DNA from: Thioalkalivibrio versutus
GTDB lineage: Bacteria > Pseudomonadota > Gammaproteobacteria > Ectothiorhodospirales > Ectothiorhodospiraceae
Length of the DNA: 64,000 nucleotides
Assembly (NCBI RefSeq): GCF_001999325.1
Contig: NZ_MVAR01000022.1
Coordinates: forward strand, 1-64,000
Reading direction: 5' to 3'
Below the pieces are notes generated by a model that was not told where the DNA came from, ran no database searches, and worked only from the letters and a program-made list of their open reading frames with translations. The position numbers and the translations under genes are program-made. The stretch's first letter is position 1. Every line of letters begins with the position of its first letter. Below are positions 40,296 through 50,964 of this stretch, in pieces.

Positions 40296-42323
40296 ATGGA
40301 CGAGCCGGAACTGGACGCCGCGCTCGAGGCTTGCGACCGCGAGCCGGTGCATATCCCGGGAGCGATTCAGCCGCATGGTGCGCTGGTTGCCATGGACGAG
40401 CAGCTCCAGGAAGTGCGCCAGGTCAGCGCCAACCTCGAATCCATCCTCGGTGTGGCGCCGGCCGATGCCCTTGCCATGACACCCGAGCGGATGTTCACTC
40501 GCCGCTGGCTCGATCAGATCCGCATCCAGCTCGACTCACGGAACCGTTACGGTGCGCTGATCGTGTCGCTGCGTAGCCGTGGCCGGTCGCAGCGTTTTCG
40601 CCTGCTGTCGTATCGCAGTGGTGCGCGCGTGGTGGTCGAACTCGAACCGATTTCCGGCAATCCCGAACGCTGGCTGTTCGGCGCGATGGCCGACTGGCAG
40701 ACCGAGCTGTCCGGCCATACGACCCGTGACGGGCTGCTGCGCGCGCTCACCGCCCTGGTGCGTGAGCTGGCCGGCTACGATCGGGTGATGATCTATCGGT
40801 TCGACGAGGACTGGAACGGCAGCGTCGTCGCCGAAAGCCTGGCCGACGGTGCCGACACCTACCTGGGTCACCACTTTCCGGCCAGCGACATTCCCGCCCA
40901 GGTGCGGCAGCTCTACAGCATCATGCGGGTGCGCGACATCCCGGATGCTTCGGCGGCAGCCGTGCCGCTCGTCCCGGCAAGCGACCCGGCCGACGCTTCT
41001 CCCCTCGATCTTTCGTGCGGCATCCTGCGGGCGGTCGCACCGATCCATGTCACCTACCTGGCCAACATGGGCGTGGTTGCCTCGATGTCGATCGCCCTGC
41101 ACCTCGATGGACGGTTGTGGGGGTTGCTGGCCTGCCATGCAGCGGCACGCAATATCCTGTCGCCGGCGTTGCGTGATGCCCTGCGCGCCATGGTGCAGAC
41201 CACCTGTGTTCAGCTCGAATTGGTCCAGGCCCGCGAGGAGGCCGCGCTGATTCAACGGGCCAACGACAGTCGTGACGTCCTGGTCGATCAGCGTGGGGAG
41301 TTTCCCGAACCGGAAGAACTGCTGGCAAGCCACGGCAAGGAATGGTTGCGGATCTTCCGGGCCAGTGGTGCGGTTCTGGCCGCCGGTGATCAGAGCGCCG
41401 GCGTGGGCACGGTGCCGGATGCGGAATCGATCGACGGGATCGTCGCCTGGTTGAACAGGCATCACTCCGGCGATCTGGCCTGGTCATCGCGAGAACTCGG
41501 CCGGACCGAACTGGGAAGGTTCTGCGAACCCGCCCGGGCCTCGGGCTTGCTGGCGGTACCGCTGCCGATCCGGAACCCGCGTGACGCCTGGCTGCTGTTC
41601 TTTCGATCCGAGAAGGCCGAAACGCGCATCTGGGCGGGCAACCCCGAAAAGACACTCGACCGACAAAGTGGGCGAATTTCGCCGCGCGAGAGCTTCGCCT
41701 CCTGGAAGGAAATCGTGCGCGGACAGAGTGTCCCGTGGCAATCGGCGGAGCTGCGTGCGGCGACCGACCTGGCCAGCGATCTGGCCGTGCTGATCGCGGC
41801 CGGCGAAATCAGTCAGCTTAACCAGCGGCTCGAGCGCCTGGCCACCCGTGACCATCTCACCGGCCTGTGGAACCGCTACCGCATGGAGGAGGCGATCGAC
41901 CAGGAGGTCGCCGTGGCCGAACGCTACGGGCGACCTTGCGCGCTGGTCATGTTCGATATCGACCATTTCAAGCGCTTCAACGATACCTGGGGTCACGATG
42001 CCGGTGACGAAGTGCTGGTCACGGTGGCGCGGACCGTCTCGACCTTCATGCGCGATGCCGATCTTGCGGGTCGCTGGGGCGGTGAAGAATTCCTCGTACT
42101 GGCAGCCAATACCGGTCTCGAGGGTGCAACCCGCCTGGCAGAACGGTTGCGCGCGGCGATCGCGGGCCTGGAGATCCGTGACTACGGCAGTGTGACCGCC
42201 AGTTTCGGCGTGGCGGTATACCGGGAGGGTGATCAGAGACGCGGAATCGTCAAGCGTGCTGATCTGGGTCTGTATGCCGCCAAGGAGGGCGGGCGCAACC
42301 GGGTAGAAGTCAGCGCGGGTTGA
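40296..42323 (+). CDS. bphP: Bacteriophytochrome with GGDEF diguanylate cyclase output
   Basis: This 675-residue sensor is preceded by AAGGAGACGAAGG. The PAS domain carries the bilin-attachment Cys13 (EACDREPVHIPGAIQPHG). The GAF domain has the PASDIP motif at 195-200, H251 (APIHVTYLANMGV) and H281 (ACHAA). A PHY-like region follows (about 300-500). The C-terminal GGDEF domain has GGEEF at 595-599 and an RxxD inhibitory site at R586-D589. It should make c-di-GMP under red/far-red control, with product feedback. No EAL domain or histidine kinase is present. The paired heme oxygenase upstream supplies biliverdin. Confidence 0.94.
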   Translation: MDEPELDAALEACDREPVHIPGAIQPHGALVAMDEQLQEVRQVSANLESILGVAPADALAMTPERMFTRRWLDQIRIQLDSRNRYGALIVSLRSRGRSQRFRLLSYRSGARVVVELEPISGNPERWLFGAMADWQTELSGHTTRDGLLRALTALVRELAGYDRVMIYRFDEDWNGSVVAESLADGADTYLGHHFPASDIPAQVRQLYSIMRVRDIPDASAAAVPLVPASDPADASPLDLSCGILRAVAPIHVTYLANMGVVASMSIALHLDGRLWGLLACHAAARNILSPALRDALRAMVQTTCVQLELVQAREEAALIQRANDSRDVLVDQRGEFPEPEELLASHGKEWLRIFRASGAVLAAGDQSAGVGTVPDAESIDGIVAWLNRHHSGDLAWSSRELGRTELGRFCEPARASGLLAVPLPIRNPRDAWLLFFRSEKAETRIWAGNPEKTLDRQSGRISPRESFASWKEIVRGQSVPWQSAELRAATDLASDLAVLIAAGEISQLNQRLERLATRDHLTGLWNRYRMEEAIDQEVAVAERYGRPCALVMFDIDHFKRFNDTWGHDAGDEVLVTVARTVSTFMRDADLAGRWGGEEFLVLAANTGLEGATRLAERLRAAIAGLEIRDYGSVTASFGVAVYREGDQRRGIVKRADLGLYAAKEGGRNRVEVSAG

Positions 42324-42384
42324 AGCCGCAATCCCTCCAGATCGGATTTCCCCTGGTTATGGCGTTCCTGCGCAGCACCGGGAT

Positions 42385-45093
42385 TTACTGGTGCGGGTTG
42401 AAGCCGCGGCGGCGCAGGAAGGCCTTTTCCAGCTCGACGAGGGTGAACAGGACGATCCCAAACACGAGGATGCGGCCCCATTCCTCCAGGCCGATGGCGG
42501 TGGTGCCGAACAGGAACTGCAGCGGTGGGGCGTAGGTAAACAGGCCCTGTAGCAGGATCAGGGCGCCGACGGCGATCAGCACGGGGCGGCTGCCGAACAG
42601 GCCCTCGCGATTGCAGGACGGTTCCAGGATGTAGCGGCTGTTGAACAGGAAGAACAACTGGCCCATGACCAGGGTGTTGATCGCCACGGTGCGGGCGAAT
42701 TCGTCGGCCACGCCCTGTTGTTCCAGCCACAGGAAGTGGCCGAAGGTGCCGGCGACCAGCAGTGCCGAGACGAACCCCACGCGCCAGATCAGGAAGCCGG
42801 ACAGCAGGGGGGTGCGCGGCGGGCGTGGAGAGCGCTGCATCACGCCGGGTTCGGTCGGTTCGAAGGCCAGCGCCAGCGCCAGGGTCACGGCGGTGACCAT
42901 GTTCACCCACAGCACCTGCACCGGGGTCAGCGGCAGCGTCAGGCCGAGCAGGATGGCGGCGACGATGGTGAAGGCCTGGCCGCCGTTGGTGGGCAGCAGA
43001 AACAGGATGGCCTTCTTCAGGTTGTCGTAGACCGTGCGGCCTTCTTCCACCGCGTTGGCGATGGAGGCGAAGTTGTCGTCGGCCAGCACCATCTCGGAGG
43101 CCTCGCGCGCGGCCTCGGTGCCCTTGATGCCCATGGCGATCCCGACATCCGCGCGTTTGAGCGCCGGGGCGTCGTTGACGCCGTCGCCAGTCATCGCCAC
43201 CACCTCGTGATGGCTCTGGATGGCGCGCACCAGGCGCAGCTTGTGCTCGGGCGTGGCGCGGGCGAACACGTCCACGTGGCGGACCTGCTCCTCCAGCTCT
43301 TCGTCGGTGGCGTTCTCCAGCTCGTGGCCCACCACCACGCCGCCCTCGGTGCGGATGCCCAGTTCGTCGGCGATGGCGCGCGCAGTGACGCCGTGATCGC
43401 CGGTGATCATCTTTACGCGGATGCCGGCTTCCTGGCAGTGGGCCACTGCCTTGATGGCCTCTTCGCGGGGCGGGTCGATGATGCCGCAGACGGCGACCAG
43501 GGTGAGACCGCCATCCTCGATGTCGGCAAACTCCAGTTCCCGGCGATGATCCTCCATGCTCCGCGTGGCCAGGGCGAGCAGGCGCTGGCCGCGCGCGGCG
43601 ACGCCGTCCATCCACTGCTGCCAGTGTTCGGCGTCCAGGGGCTCTTCGCCGTCGGCGGTGCGCTGGGTGCTGCAGACGGCCAGCACGCGTTCCGGCGCGC
43701 CCTTCAGGAAGACGAATGCCCCGCCTTCGTGATCGTGATGCAGGGTCGCCATGAACTTGTAGGACGACTCGAAGGGGATCACGTCGTCGCGTACATAGCG
43801 CTCGTTGACCTCCTTCGGGTCCAGCCCGCCCTTCATCGCCGCAGTGATCAGCGCCCCCTCGGTGGGGTCCCCCTCCATGGTCCAGGCGTCGTCCTTCGGG
43901 TAGACCTCGGCATCGTTGCACAGCAGGATGCCGCGCAGGATCTCCGCGAGCAGCGGGTCGGATTCTGGGTCGGCCTCCTGGCCGTCGCGGGTAATCCCGC
44001 CGTGCGGCTCGTAGCCGACCCCGGTCAGCTCGTACTCCGCCGCGGTGGTGACGATGCTCTTCACCGTCATCTCGTTGCGGGTCAGGGTGCCGGTCTTGTC
44101 CGAGCAGATGGTGGTGACCGAGCCGAGGGTCTCCACCGCCGGCAGGCGGCGGATGATCGCGTGGCGCGCGGCCATGCGCTGTACCCCGATCGCCAGGGTG
44201 ATGGTCATGATCGCCGGCAGGCCCTCGGGGATGGCCGCGACCGCGAGGCTGACCGCCGCGAGGAAGGTCTCCACCAGGTCGTAGTCGCGCACCCAGAAGC
44301 CAAAGGCGAAGGTGGCCGCGGCCAGTATGCCGATCGCCACCGACAGCCAGCGGCCGAACTGCGCGATCTGGCGCAGCAGCGGCGTCGTCAGGGTCTCCAC
44401 CTCGCCGATCATGGTGGAGATGCGCCCGATCTCCGTATCGGCCCCGGTGCCGATCACCACGCCGCGCCCCTGGCCGAAGGCGACGAGTGTGCCGGAATAC
44501 GCCATCGAGACGCGGTCGCCGAGGTCGGCCTCTGGCTCCACCGGGGCGGTCTGCTTCTCGCTGGCGACCGATTCGCCGGTCAGCGCGGCCTCGTCGATGC
44601 GCATGTTGTGCGCCCCGGTCAGGCGCAGGTCCGCCGGGACGCGGTCTCCCGCCTGCAGGTAGACGATGTCGCCGGGGACCAGCTCTTCCGCAGGGATACT
44701 CCGGCGCTGGCCGTCGCGCAGCACCTGCGCCTTCGGCGAGAGCATCTGGCGGATTGCATCCAGCGCCTTTTCCGCCTTGCCCTCCTGGATGTGGCCGATG
44801 ATCGCGTTGATCAGTACCACCCCTAGGATCACGCCGGTATCCAACCAGTGCCCGAGGAAAGCGGTGCCGATGGCCGCGGCGATCAGTACGTAGATCAGCA
44901 CGTTGTGAAACTGCAGCAGGAAACGCCGGATGGGTCCGGTGCGTGCGGTTTCCGGCAGGCGATTGGGGCCGACGTCCTGCAGCCTTTGTTCGGCATCCGG
45001 AGACTTGAGCCCGTGCTCGTCCACCTCCAGGCGCTTGAGGACCTCGTCGGTCTTCAGGGCGTGCCAGTCGAGGGATGGGTCACGATTGCTCAT
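42385..45093 (-). CDS. Cation-translocating P-type ATPase (P2/PMCA-SERCA-like)
   Basis: This 902-residue pump has the phosphorylation motif CSDKTGTLT (D332), the AAIPEGLPA segment of TM4 (residues 287-295) found in Ca2+ and other P2 ATPases, and TGES in the actuator domain. [20 protein letters not shown] is the hinge. Ten membrane helices are predicted. It probably exports Ca2+ or exchanges monovalent cations in this setting. The metal cannot be decided. Its downstream neighbour on the other strand is the phytochrome gene, convergent. The start lies 157 bases from the divergent hydrolase. Confidence 0.93.
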   Translation of the reverse strand: MSNRDPSLDWHALKTDEVLKRLEVDEHGLKSPDAEQRLQDVGPNRLPETARTGPIRRFLLQFHNVLIYVLIAAAIGTAFLGHWLDTGVILGVVLINAIIGHIQEGKAEKALDAIRQMLSPKAQVLRDGQRRSIPAEELVPGDIVYLQAGDRVPADLRLTGAHNMRIDEAALTGESVASEKQTAPVEPEADLGDRVSMAYSGTLVAFGQGRGVVIGTGADTEIGRISTMIGEVETLTTPLLRQIAQFGRWLSVAIGILAAATFAFGFWVRDYDLVETFLAAVSLAVAAIPEGLPAIMTITLAIGVQRMAARHAIIRRLPAVETLGSVTTICSDKTGTLTRNEMTVKSIVTTAAEYELTGVGYEPHGGITRDGQEADPESDPLLAEILRGILLCNDAEVYPKDDAWTMEGDPTEGALITAAMKGGLDPKEVNERYVRDDVIPFESSYKFMATLHHDHEGGAFVFLKGAPERVLAVCSTQRTADGEEPLDAEHWQQWMDGVAARGQRLLALATRSMEDHRRELEFADIEDGGLTLVAVCGIIDPPREEAIKAVAHCQEAGIRVKMITGDHGVTARAIADELGIRTEGGVVVGHELENATDEELEEQVRHVDVFARATPEHKLRLVRAIQSHHEVVAMTGDGVNDAPALKRADVGIAMGIKGTEAAREASEMVLADDNFASIANAVEEGRTVYDNLKKAILFLLPTNGGQAFTIVAAILLGLTLPLTPVQVLWVNMVTAVTLALALAFEPTEPGVMQRSPRPPRTPLLSGFLIWRVGFVSALLVAGTFGHFLWLEQQGVADEFARTVAINTLVMGQLFFLFNSRYILEPSCNREGLFGSRPVLIAVGALILLQGLFTYAPPLQFLFGTTAIGLEEWGRILVFGIVLFTLVELEKAFLRRRGFNPHQ

Positions 45094-45250
45094 GCGTCTA
45101 CCGTCAAGGTGGCGGCGGCGGGGCCGTTCCAGATTTGCCTATCATGCGCTGCGCAGGTCGCGCTGTCAGGACTACGCCCGCCCGTTCGGGCGGAATTTTC
45201 CCACCGCTACTGAGTCTATTGGATCACGCTAACCACCCAGGAGGTTCCCC

Positions 45251-46156
45251 ATGTCCCGTTGGATCGCCACGGCCGCCCTTGCGGCCGCAGCATTGTTGGT
45301 GGCCCCGGCCGCGCTGGCTGCGGAGAAGGTCACGCTGGAACGCGATGATCTGACCCTGGTCGGGCATATGAAGGAAGGCATGGGGGCGAGCCCCTCCGAC
45401 GGTGTGGTGCTGATGCTGCACGGCACCCTGGCGCACGGGCGCATGGAGGTGATGGCGGGGGTGCAGGACCTGCTGGCCGAGCACGGACTGAACTCCCTGT
45501 CGATCAACCTGAGCTACGGGATCGATGCACGTGAAGGGATGTTCGAGTGTGACGCCCCGGTGCGTCACGGGGTCGACGATCACCTGCAGGAGGTCAGCCT
45601 GTGGCACGAATGGCTGCAGGACGAAGGCTACGGTCCAGTCACCCTGTTCGGGCACTCCCGTGGCGCCAATCAGGTCGCCCGCTACCTGATCGAGCACGAC
45701 CCGGACGGCATCCGCGCCCTGGTGCTGGTGGCGGCTTCCACCTTTGACGAGGATGAGGCTGCGGCGGATTTCGAGGAGCAAAGCGGCCTGCCGCTGCAGG
45801 TGATGCTGGATCGTGCCCGCGAACTGCAGCGCATGAACCAGGAAGAGACCCTGATGGAGGACGTGCGCTTCCTCTATTGCGAGGAGCTGGACGTGACCCC
45901 GCGCGCCTTTCTTGGCTACTACGAACCGACCCGCCAGAACGATACCCCTTCGGTGATCCGCGGGATGCAGATTCCGACGCTGGTGATCGTCGGCTCCGAG
46001 GATGACGTGGTGCCGGACCTGCCGCAGAAGGTCGAGGCGGTGAAGGACAGCGGCGACATCACCCTGATGACCGTGGACGGTGCCGATCACTTCTTCCGCG
46101 ACTTCTTCGCGGATGACGTGGCCGATTTCACCGCGGACTTCATCGATCAGAACTGA
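45251..46156 (+). CDS. Exported alpha/beta hydrolase
   Basis: This 301-residue protein has a Sec signal peptide (MSRWIATAALAAAALLVAPA, cleavage near AALA-AE). The mature domain has LHGTLAHGRMEV at the oxyanion region, the nucleophile elbow LFGHSRGAN (S136), VVGSEDDVVPD carrying the acid, and DGADHFFRDF with the histidine. It is probably a periplasmic esterase or amidase-like enzyme of unknown substrate. It has its own AGGAGG site and an excellent terminator after it, so it is monocistronic. Confidence 0.88.
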   Translation: MSRWIATAALAAAALLVAPAALAAEKVTLERDDLTLVGHMKEGMGASPSDGVVLMLHGTLAHGRMEVMAGVQDLLAEHGLNSLSINLSYGIDAREGMFECDAPVRHGVDDHLQEVSLWHEWLQDEGYGPVTLFGHSRGANQVARYLIEHDPDGIRALVLVAASTFDEDEAAADFEEQSGLPLQVMLDRARELQRMNQEETLMEDVRFLYCEELDVTPRAFLGYYEPTRQNDTPSVIRGMQIPTLVIVGSEDDVVPDLPQKVEAVKDSGDITLMTVDGADHFFRDFFADDVADFTADFIDQN

Positions 46157-46191
46157 TCGGTAAGCCCTCAAGAACAAGTCGGCGCTAGTGC

Positions 46192-46227
46192 AAGGCCGGC
46201 CCGGGAATTCCCCGGGCCGGCCTTTTT
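46192..46227 (+). terminator. Intrinsic terminator between the hydrolase and the Mrp cluster
   Basis: AAGGCCGGCCCGGG (46192-46205) and CCCGGGCCGGCC (46211-46222) form a very stable stem around AATTC, followed by TTTTT. It ends the plus-strand hydrolase message. The same hairpin, but with a weak T-tract, would face the convergent Mrp cluster. Confidence 0.9.
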
Positions 46228-46244
46228 CGTGCCCGTGTTAGGGG

Positions 46245-47963
46245 CTATCCGACCAGCAACGTCAGGTAGAGCCCGAGCATCGCGGCGGAGAACAGCAGCC
46301 CGATGGTCTCCCATCGCGTCAGGACGCGTTCGGCGTCTTCCAGACGCTGGCGCAGTTTCAGGCGCAGTAGCCGCAGGCGTGCCGGCATCCGGTGCGGCCG
46401 GGGTGGTCGCAGGGCCAGGCTTCGGTGGGTACGGCGGGCGGCACTCCAGGCGGCCTCGGCCAGCACGGCCAGATCGCCCTCCGGCACGCGTGGGGTCTCG
46501 CGGTCACGGATCAGCCGGTAGGCGATGCCGGCGAGGACGAGCCCCAGGGCGATCGGCCACAGCAGGGCCAGGCCATACAGATCCCGTGGCTCGACGGGCA
46601 GGCCGCCGGGCCCGACGACCAGGACCCCGAACGGGAGCAACAACCCCGTCAGTGCAAGACTGCCCCAGGCCCACCACCGGTGCCGGTCAAGTCCGTTGGC
46701 GGGTGCCCGCAGCCCGGCCTGCCAGCACCACAGGAAACGCAGCAGCAGTACGGTGGTGCCCGCTGCGGCGAGGGTCAGCAGCAACTCCGTATGCGCCAGC
46801 CAGCCGGGCAGCGCGTCGGGGGCCAGCGGGCCCTTTAGCGTGTTCTTGGCCAGCGCGCCGCTGGTGAACGGCAACCCGGCCAGCGCCAGGGCCGGCAACA
46901 GGGTGAACAGGACAAACGCGGCCCGGGCCAGGCGCGTACCCGGCCATTGGTTCTGCATCCCCGCCGTCAGGAACAGCGCGCCCTTCGCCAGGCCGTGGTG
47001 AACGGCGTACAGCGTGACGGCGGCCAGCAGCCAGCCGCGCGCCTCCGGCAGCAACAGGGCCAGGCCTATGCCGACCGTCATCAGTCCCATCTGCGAGATG
47101 CTGGAGTAGGCGAGGATGGTCTTCGGTCGTACCTGCAGGACGCCCACCAGGACCCCGAGGAAGGCCGCTGCCAGGCCCAGCAGGACCAGGGTCTCGCCCA
47201 GCACTGCATGCCCGGTGGCGTCGAGCGGCAGCAACCGCATCCAGCCCAGCAGCCCGGCCTTGATCATCGCCCCGGACAGCACGGCGCTGGCCGGCACGGG
47301 GGCCGCCGGGTGGGCCAGGGGCAGCCAGGAGTGCAGCGGCAGCATGCCGGCCTTGATCCCCAGGCCTACGACCAGCAGTGCGAGCGCCCAGCCCTCGGGG
47401 CGGGCCGCTGCCACCGCCGCCAGGCTGGATTGCCCTGCGGCGTGGACGGCCAGGAGCAGGCCCGCGAGCAGCAGGACCTCGCCCAGTACCGCGAGGATCA
47501 GGTACACCCGCCCGGCGCGCCACGCCTCCGGCTTTCCGGAGTGGACCACCAGCCCGTAGGCGGAGAGGCTCATCAGGGAGAAAAACAGGTAGAACGATGC
47601 CGCGTCCTGCGCGAGGACCAGGCCCAGATTCCCGGCCAGGGCCAGCAGCCAGAACACGTAAAAGCGCTCGCGCCGGACGTCGTCACGCCGCTCGCCGAGG
47701 GCGAATAGTCCGGCTGCCAGCCAAAGGCCTGCAGTCAGGGCCAGAAACGCCCGCCCGGTTGGGTCGACGGCCAGGTGGGTCCCCATCAGCAGGCTATCGA
47801 AGGTCGCCTCCAGCCCGGTCGGGGCCAGGGCGGCGAGCAGCAGCCCGGGGAGCGCGGCCCAGGGGACCAGGCGGTTCAGCCGCGCCTGCCCCGGGCGCAG
47901 GCCGATGAATACCGCCAGCAGCAACGGCAGCAGTGGGACGGCGAGCAGGAGGATGCTGCTCAC
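46245..47963 (-). CDS. NuoL/MrpD-like proton-conducting transporter subunit (third copy)
   Basis: This 572-residue polytopic membrane protein of the complex I / Mrp antiporter (PF00361) family starts at GTG 47963, overlapping the upstream gene's stop (GTGA). It has many helices (LVVGLGIKAGMLPLHSWLPLAHPA, with a lysine in the TM) and a long, basic, cytoplasmic stretch near 480-560 (PRPHRMPARLRLLRLKLRQR) before a last helix. It is the last of three D/N/L-type subunits in the cluster. Function is coupled ion translocation by the assembled complex. No single activity can be given. Confidence 0.86.
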   Translation of the reverse strand: MSSILLLAVPLLPLLLAVFIGLRPGQARLNRLVPWAALPGLLLAALAPTGLEATFDSLLMGTHLAVDPTGRAFLALTAGLWLAAGLFALGERRDDVRRERFYVFWLLALAGNLGLVLAQDAASFYLFFSLMSLSAYGLVVHSGKPEAWRAGRVYLILAVLGEVLLLAGLLLAVHAAGQSSLAAVAAARPEGWALALLVVGLGIKAGMLPLHSWLPLAHPAAPVPASAVLSGAMIKAGLLGWMRLLPLDATGHAVLGETLVLLGLAAAFLGVLVGVLQVRPKTILAYSSISQMGLMTVGIGLALLLPEARGWLLAAVTLYAVHHGLAKGALFLTAGMQNQWPGTRLARAAFVLFTLLPALALAGLPFTSGALAKNTLKGPLAPDALPGWLAHTELLLTLAAAGTTVLLLRFLWCWQAGLRAPANGLDRHRWWAWGSLALTGLLLPFGVLVVGPGGLPVEPRDLYGLALLWPIALGLVLAGIAYRLIRDRETPRVPEGDLAVLAEAAWSAARRTHRSLALRPPRPHRMPARLRLLRLKLRQRLEDAERVLTRWETIGLLFSAAMLGLYLTLLVG

Positions 47964-49480
47964 AGCCCGAACTCCGGCAGCGAATAGTCGCGCCGCACGA
48001 TCAGGCTGACCCAGCCCAGCGGGCTCAGCCCCAGCCCGGCGAAGAGTCCCACCAGCAGGCCCAGCGCAGCGGTGAAGACTACCGGAAACAGCAGCATCCA
48101 GTGGGTCTCGAAGCGGGTCGGCCCGGCATGCGCCTGCAGCGGTTCGTGCCACGGCTCGCGGCGCTCACCGAGCCAGCCACGGATCACCGGCGGCAGGAAA
48201 TAGGCGGCGTTCAGCAGGCTGCTGAGGACCAGCACGCCCAGCACCCAGGGCATGCCGGCCTCCAGCGCCCCCAGCCCGAGATGCCACTTGGTCACGAATC
48301 CCGCCAGCGGTGGCAGGCCGATCATACCCAGCGCCCCGAGGGTGAAGGCGAGCATGGTCAGCGGCATGCGCCGGCCGACCCCGTCGAGCTCGCTGATGCG
48401 GTGGATGCCGAGGGTCTCGGCGAAGTTGCCGGCGCAGAAGAACAGGGTGATCTTGGTGATGCCCTGATGCACCAGATGCACCAGCCCGCCGATGATGCCC
48501 AGCGGCCCGGCCAGCGCCACGCCGAGGATGATGTAGGAGACCTGGCTGATGGTGGAGAAGGCCAGGCGCTGTTTCAGGTCGTCCGTGCGCAGGGCCTGGA
48601 TGGAACCGTAGACAATGGTGATCGCGGCCACCACCAAAAGCCCGGCGGTCAGGCCCAGTTCGATGGCCAGCTCGGTTCCATAGACGTCGTTGACGACGCG
48701 GATGATGCCGAAGGCGCCGGCCTTGACCACGGCCACGGCGTGCAGCAGCGCGCTCACCGGCGCCGGCGCGACCATCGCAATGGGCAGCCACGAATGCAGC
48801 GGCACCAGCGCCGCCTTCACCCCGAAGCCGATCATCAGCAGCACGAACAGGATCTGGAGGGTGGTCGCGTGCGTCTCCGCGAGACCGTCCAGGTACCCGC
48901 CCGGGGTGAAGCCCTCGGCTCCGGCCAGGAGCGTGAGCCAGACAATCGCCGTGAACAGCACCAGCCCGCTGGTCAGCGTGTAGGCGAGATAGAGCCGTCC
49001 GGCCCGCAGCGCCGCCGGCGTACCGCGATGGACCACCAGCGGCCAGGTCGCCAGCGTCAGGATCTCGTAGAAGATCAGGAAGGTGATCAGGTTGCCGGAC
49101 AGAGCAATGCCCACCGTGGCACTGACGCACAACGAGAAGAACCCGAAGAAGCGGCTGCGCCGGGGCGAACCCTCCAGGTAGCCGATCGCGTAGACGGTGG
49201 TCACGAACCACAGCACGGCCGAAAGACTGGCGAATAGCAGCGACAACGCATCGGCGGCCAGGACCAGGTCGATGCCCGGCATCAGCGGCAGGCTGAAGCG
49301 GTATTCGTCGCCGCGCAGCACCCCGGCCAGCAGGACTCCGACCAGTGCCAGCTTGGTGCCGGCGCCACCCAGGTTCAGCGCGGTACGCAGGCCTTGGCGA
49401 TGCTCGGGCAGGAAAAAGATCGCGATCCCCGGCCCGAGGGAGCTGAACAGGATCGCGAGCAGCAGCCAGCCGCCGTCCAT
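47960..49480 (-). CDS. Mrp-type antiporter subunit D-like protein (second copy)
   Basis: This 506-residue polytopic protein starts at ATG 49480. The start overlaps the preceding gene's stop by one base, so the two are translationally coupled. It has GFGVKAALVPLHSWLPIAMVAPAP and INAA-like helices of the MrpD/NuoN type, with a lysine in the K-A-A-L-V-P-L-H-S-W segment. It translocates protons or Na+ as part of the Mrp complex. The C-terminus carries SLIVRRDYSLPEF. Three paralogous D-type genes in a row are unusual. Confidence 0.88.
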   Translation of the reverse strand: MDGGWLLLAILFSSLGPGIAIFFLPEHRQGLRTALNLGGAGTKLALVGVLLAGVLRGDEYRFSLPLMPGIDLVLAADALSLLFASLSAVLWFVTTVYAIGYLEGSPRRSRFFGFFSLCVSATVGIALSGNLITFLIFYEILTLATWPLVVHRGTPAALRAGRLYLAYTLTSGLVLFTAIVWLTLLAGAEGFTPGGYLDGLAETHATTLQILFVLLMIGFGVKAALVPLHSWLPIAMVAPAPVSALLHAVAVVKAGAFGIIRVVNDVYGTELAIELGLTAGLLVVAAITIVYGSIQALRTDDLKQRLAFSTISQVSYIILGVALAGPLGIIGGLVHLVHQGITKITLFFCAGNFAETLGIHRISELDGVGRRMPLTMLAFTLGALGMIGLPPLAGFVTKWHLGLGALEAGMPWVLGVLVLSSLLNAAYFLPPVIRGWLGERREPWHEPLQAHAGPTRFETHWMLLFPVVFTAALGLLVGLFAGLGLSPLGWVSLIVRRDYSLPEFGL

Positions 49481-50964
49481 CAGGGGGCCCCCGGCGTCAG
49501 CGCGAGCGTGTTGAGGGTCAGCGTCCCGGCCAGCCCGGCGAGCGCCGCGACAGTCGCCAGGCCCAGTGGCACCCAGTCCATCCACGGCGAGACCGCCTCG
49601 CCGGCATCTTCGTGTCCGCGGTGAAAGGCCGGGGCCACCATCCGCAATATGTAGGCCGCCGCGAGCAGGCCGCCGCCGGCGATCGCCAGCACCCACAGCA
49701 CGCCGATCACGCTGCCGGCCAGTACTGTGCCCAGACCGGCCTCCAGCAGCAGGTACTTGGCGATGAAGCCGCCAGTGAACGGCAGCCCCATCAGGCTGAC
49801 GCCGGCCAGCCCCAGGGCGAAGACCGTGCGCGGCCGCGCCCGCAGTACATCGCCGAGATCGGCCAGCCGATCATGCCCGGCGGCGTGCTGCAGCGTGCCG
49901 GCCGCCAGGAAGACCGAGGCCTTGGCCAGCGCGTGGACGACCGCGAAGAACACCACCACCCGCCAGGCACCCGGATCCACCAGCATCAGCGGGAAGGCCA
50001 CCAGCAGATAACCGAACTGGGCCACGGTGGAATAGGCCACAATCGATTTGAGGCGGCCGGCGCGCAGGGCCTGCAGCGAGCCCCAGACCAGCGCCGCCAC
50101 GCCGAGCATCCCGACGAGGATGCCGAAGGCCGGGGTGGCCAGCGGGGCGAACACGCCCATCCACAGACGCAGGATCAGATAGAACGACCCGGTGACCACC
50201 AGCCCTGAGAGCACCGCGCTGACCGGCGCCGGGGCCGAACCGTGGGCCGGCGCCAGCCAGACATGCAGCGGGAACAGCGCAGCCTTGAGCATGAGCCCGG
50301 CGGTCATCAGTACGGCAGCCATGCGTTCTGTGGGGCCCGCCTCGGTGCGCGTCTCCAGCAGCAGCAGGTCGAGGACCCCGTGCTCTCCGAACAGCAGCAC
50401 CACCCCCATCAGGAAGCTCAGCGAGCCGAGGATGTTGACCAGCAGATAGCGCACCGCGCCGGAGACCGCGGCGGCCGTTCCGGTGAAGGCGACCAATGCC
50501 ACTGCCGACAGCGAGACCACCTCCAGCGTGATGTACAGGTTGAAGGCATCGCCGGAGAGAAACAGCATGTTCAGGCCGGCCCACAGCCAGAGCCACAAGG
50601 GCCAGAATTGGCGCCGCTCGATGCGATCATGCACATAGCCCAGGCTATAGAGGCTGGTCGCAAGCCCCACGACGGCCGTCAGCACCAGCAGGGTCATGGA
50701 CAGCCCGTCCAGATGCAGCATCAGGCCCAGTGGCGCCTCCCAGCCCCCCAGTGCCACCCGCGTCGCGGCGGCCTCCGGATCCGGTCCGGCGTTCAGGAAC
50801 AGCGCGCTCAGACCGAGCACCCAGGCCGTGATCGCGAGCGCCCCCAGCAGGCCGACGCGATGGGCCTGGCGCGGCCAGGCCGTCGCCAATACGGCCACTA
50901 CCAGCGACAGCGCGACCAGCCCGGCGATCGCCGCCGGGAGCCACTCGGCATTTGCCGGGGTCAC
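49480..50964 (-). CDS. Mrp-type antiporter subunit D-like protein (first copy)
   Basis: This 494-residue membrane protein of the NuoN/MrpD family starts at ATG 50964. The core helix ALFPLHVWLAPAHGSAPAP (about residue 234 onward) is preceded by a conserved lysine in MLKAALFPLH. It has 13 or 14 predicted helices. It overlaps the subunit-C gene's stop by 4 bases and is followed without a gap by the second D-type gene. In Mrp complexes the D subunit is one of the ion-translocating channels. Confidence 0.9.
   Translation of the reverse strand: MTPANAEWLPAAIAGLVALSLVVAVLATAWPRQAHRVGLLGALAITAWVLGLSALFLNAGPDPEAAATRVALGGWEAPLGLMLHLDGLSMTLLVLTAVVGLATSLYSLGYVHDRIERRQFWPLWLWLWAGLNMLFLSGDAFNLYITLEVVSLSAVALVAFTGTAAAVSGAVRYLLVNILGSLSFLMGVVLLFGEHGVLDLLLLETRTEAGPTERMAAVLMTAGLMLKAALFPLHVWLAPAHGSAPAPVSAVLSGLVVTGSFYLILRLWMGVFAPLATPAFGILVGMLGVAALVWGSLQALRAGRLKSIVAYSTVAQFGYLLVAFPLMLVDPGAWRVVVFFAVVHALAKASVFLAAGTLQHAAGHDRLADLGDVLRARPRTVFALGLAGVSLMGLPFTGGFIAKYLLLEAGLGTVLAGSVIGVLWVLAIAGGGLLAAAYILRMVAPAFHRGHEDAGEAVSPWMDWVPLGLATVAALAGLAGTLTLNTLALTPGAP

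Noticed and set aside
46245-48152. The longer N-terminal extension of the NuoL-like gene
   Set aside because: It is shadow sequence of the upstream gene. GTG 47963 overlaps that gene's stop and starts a hydrophobic segment.
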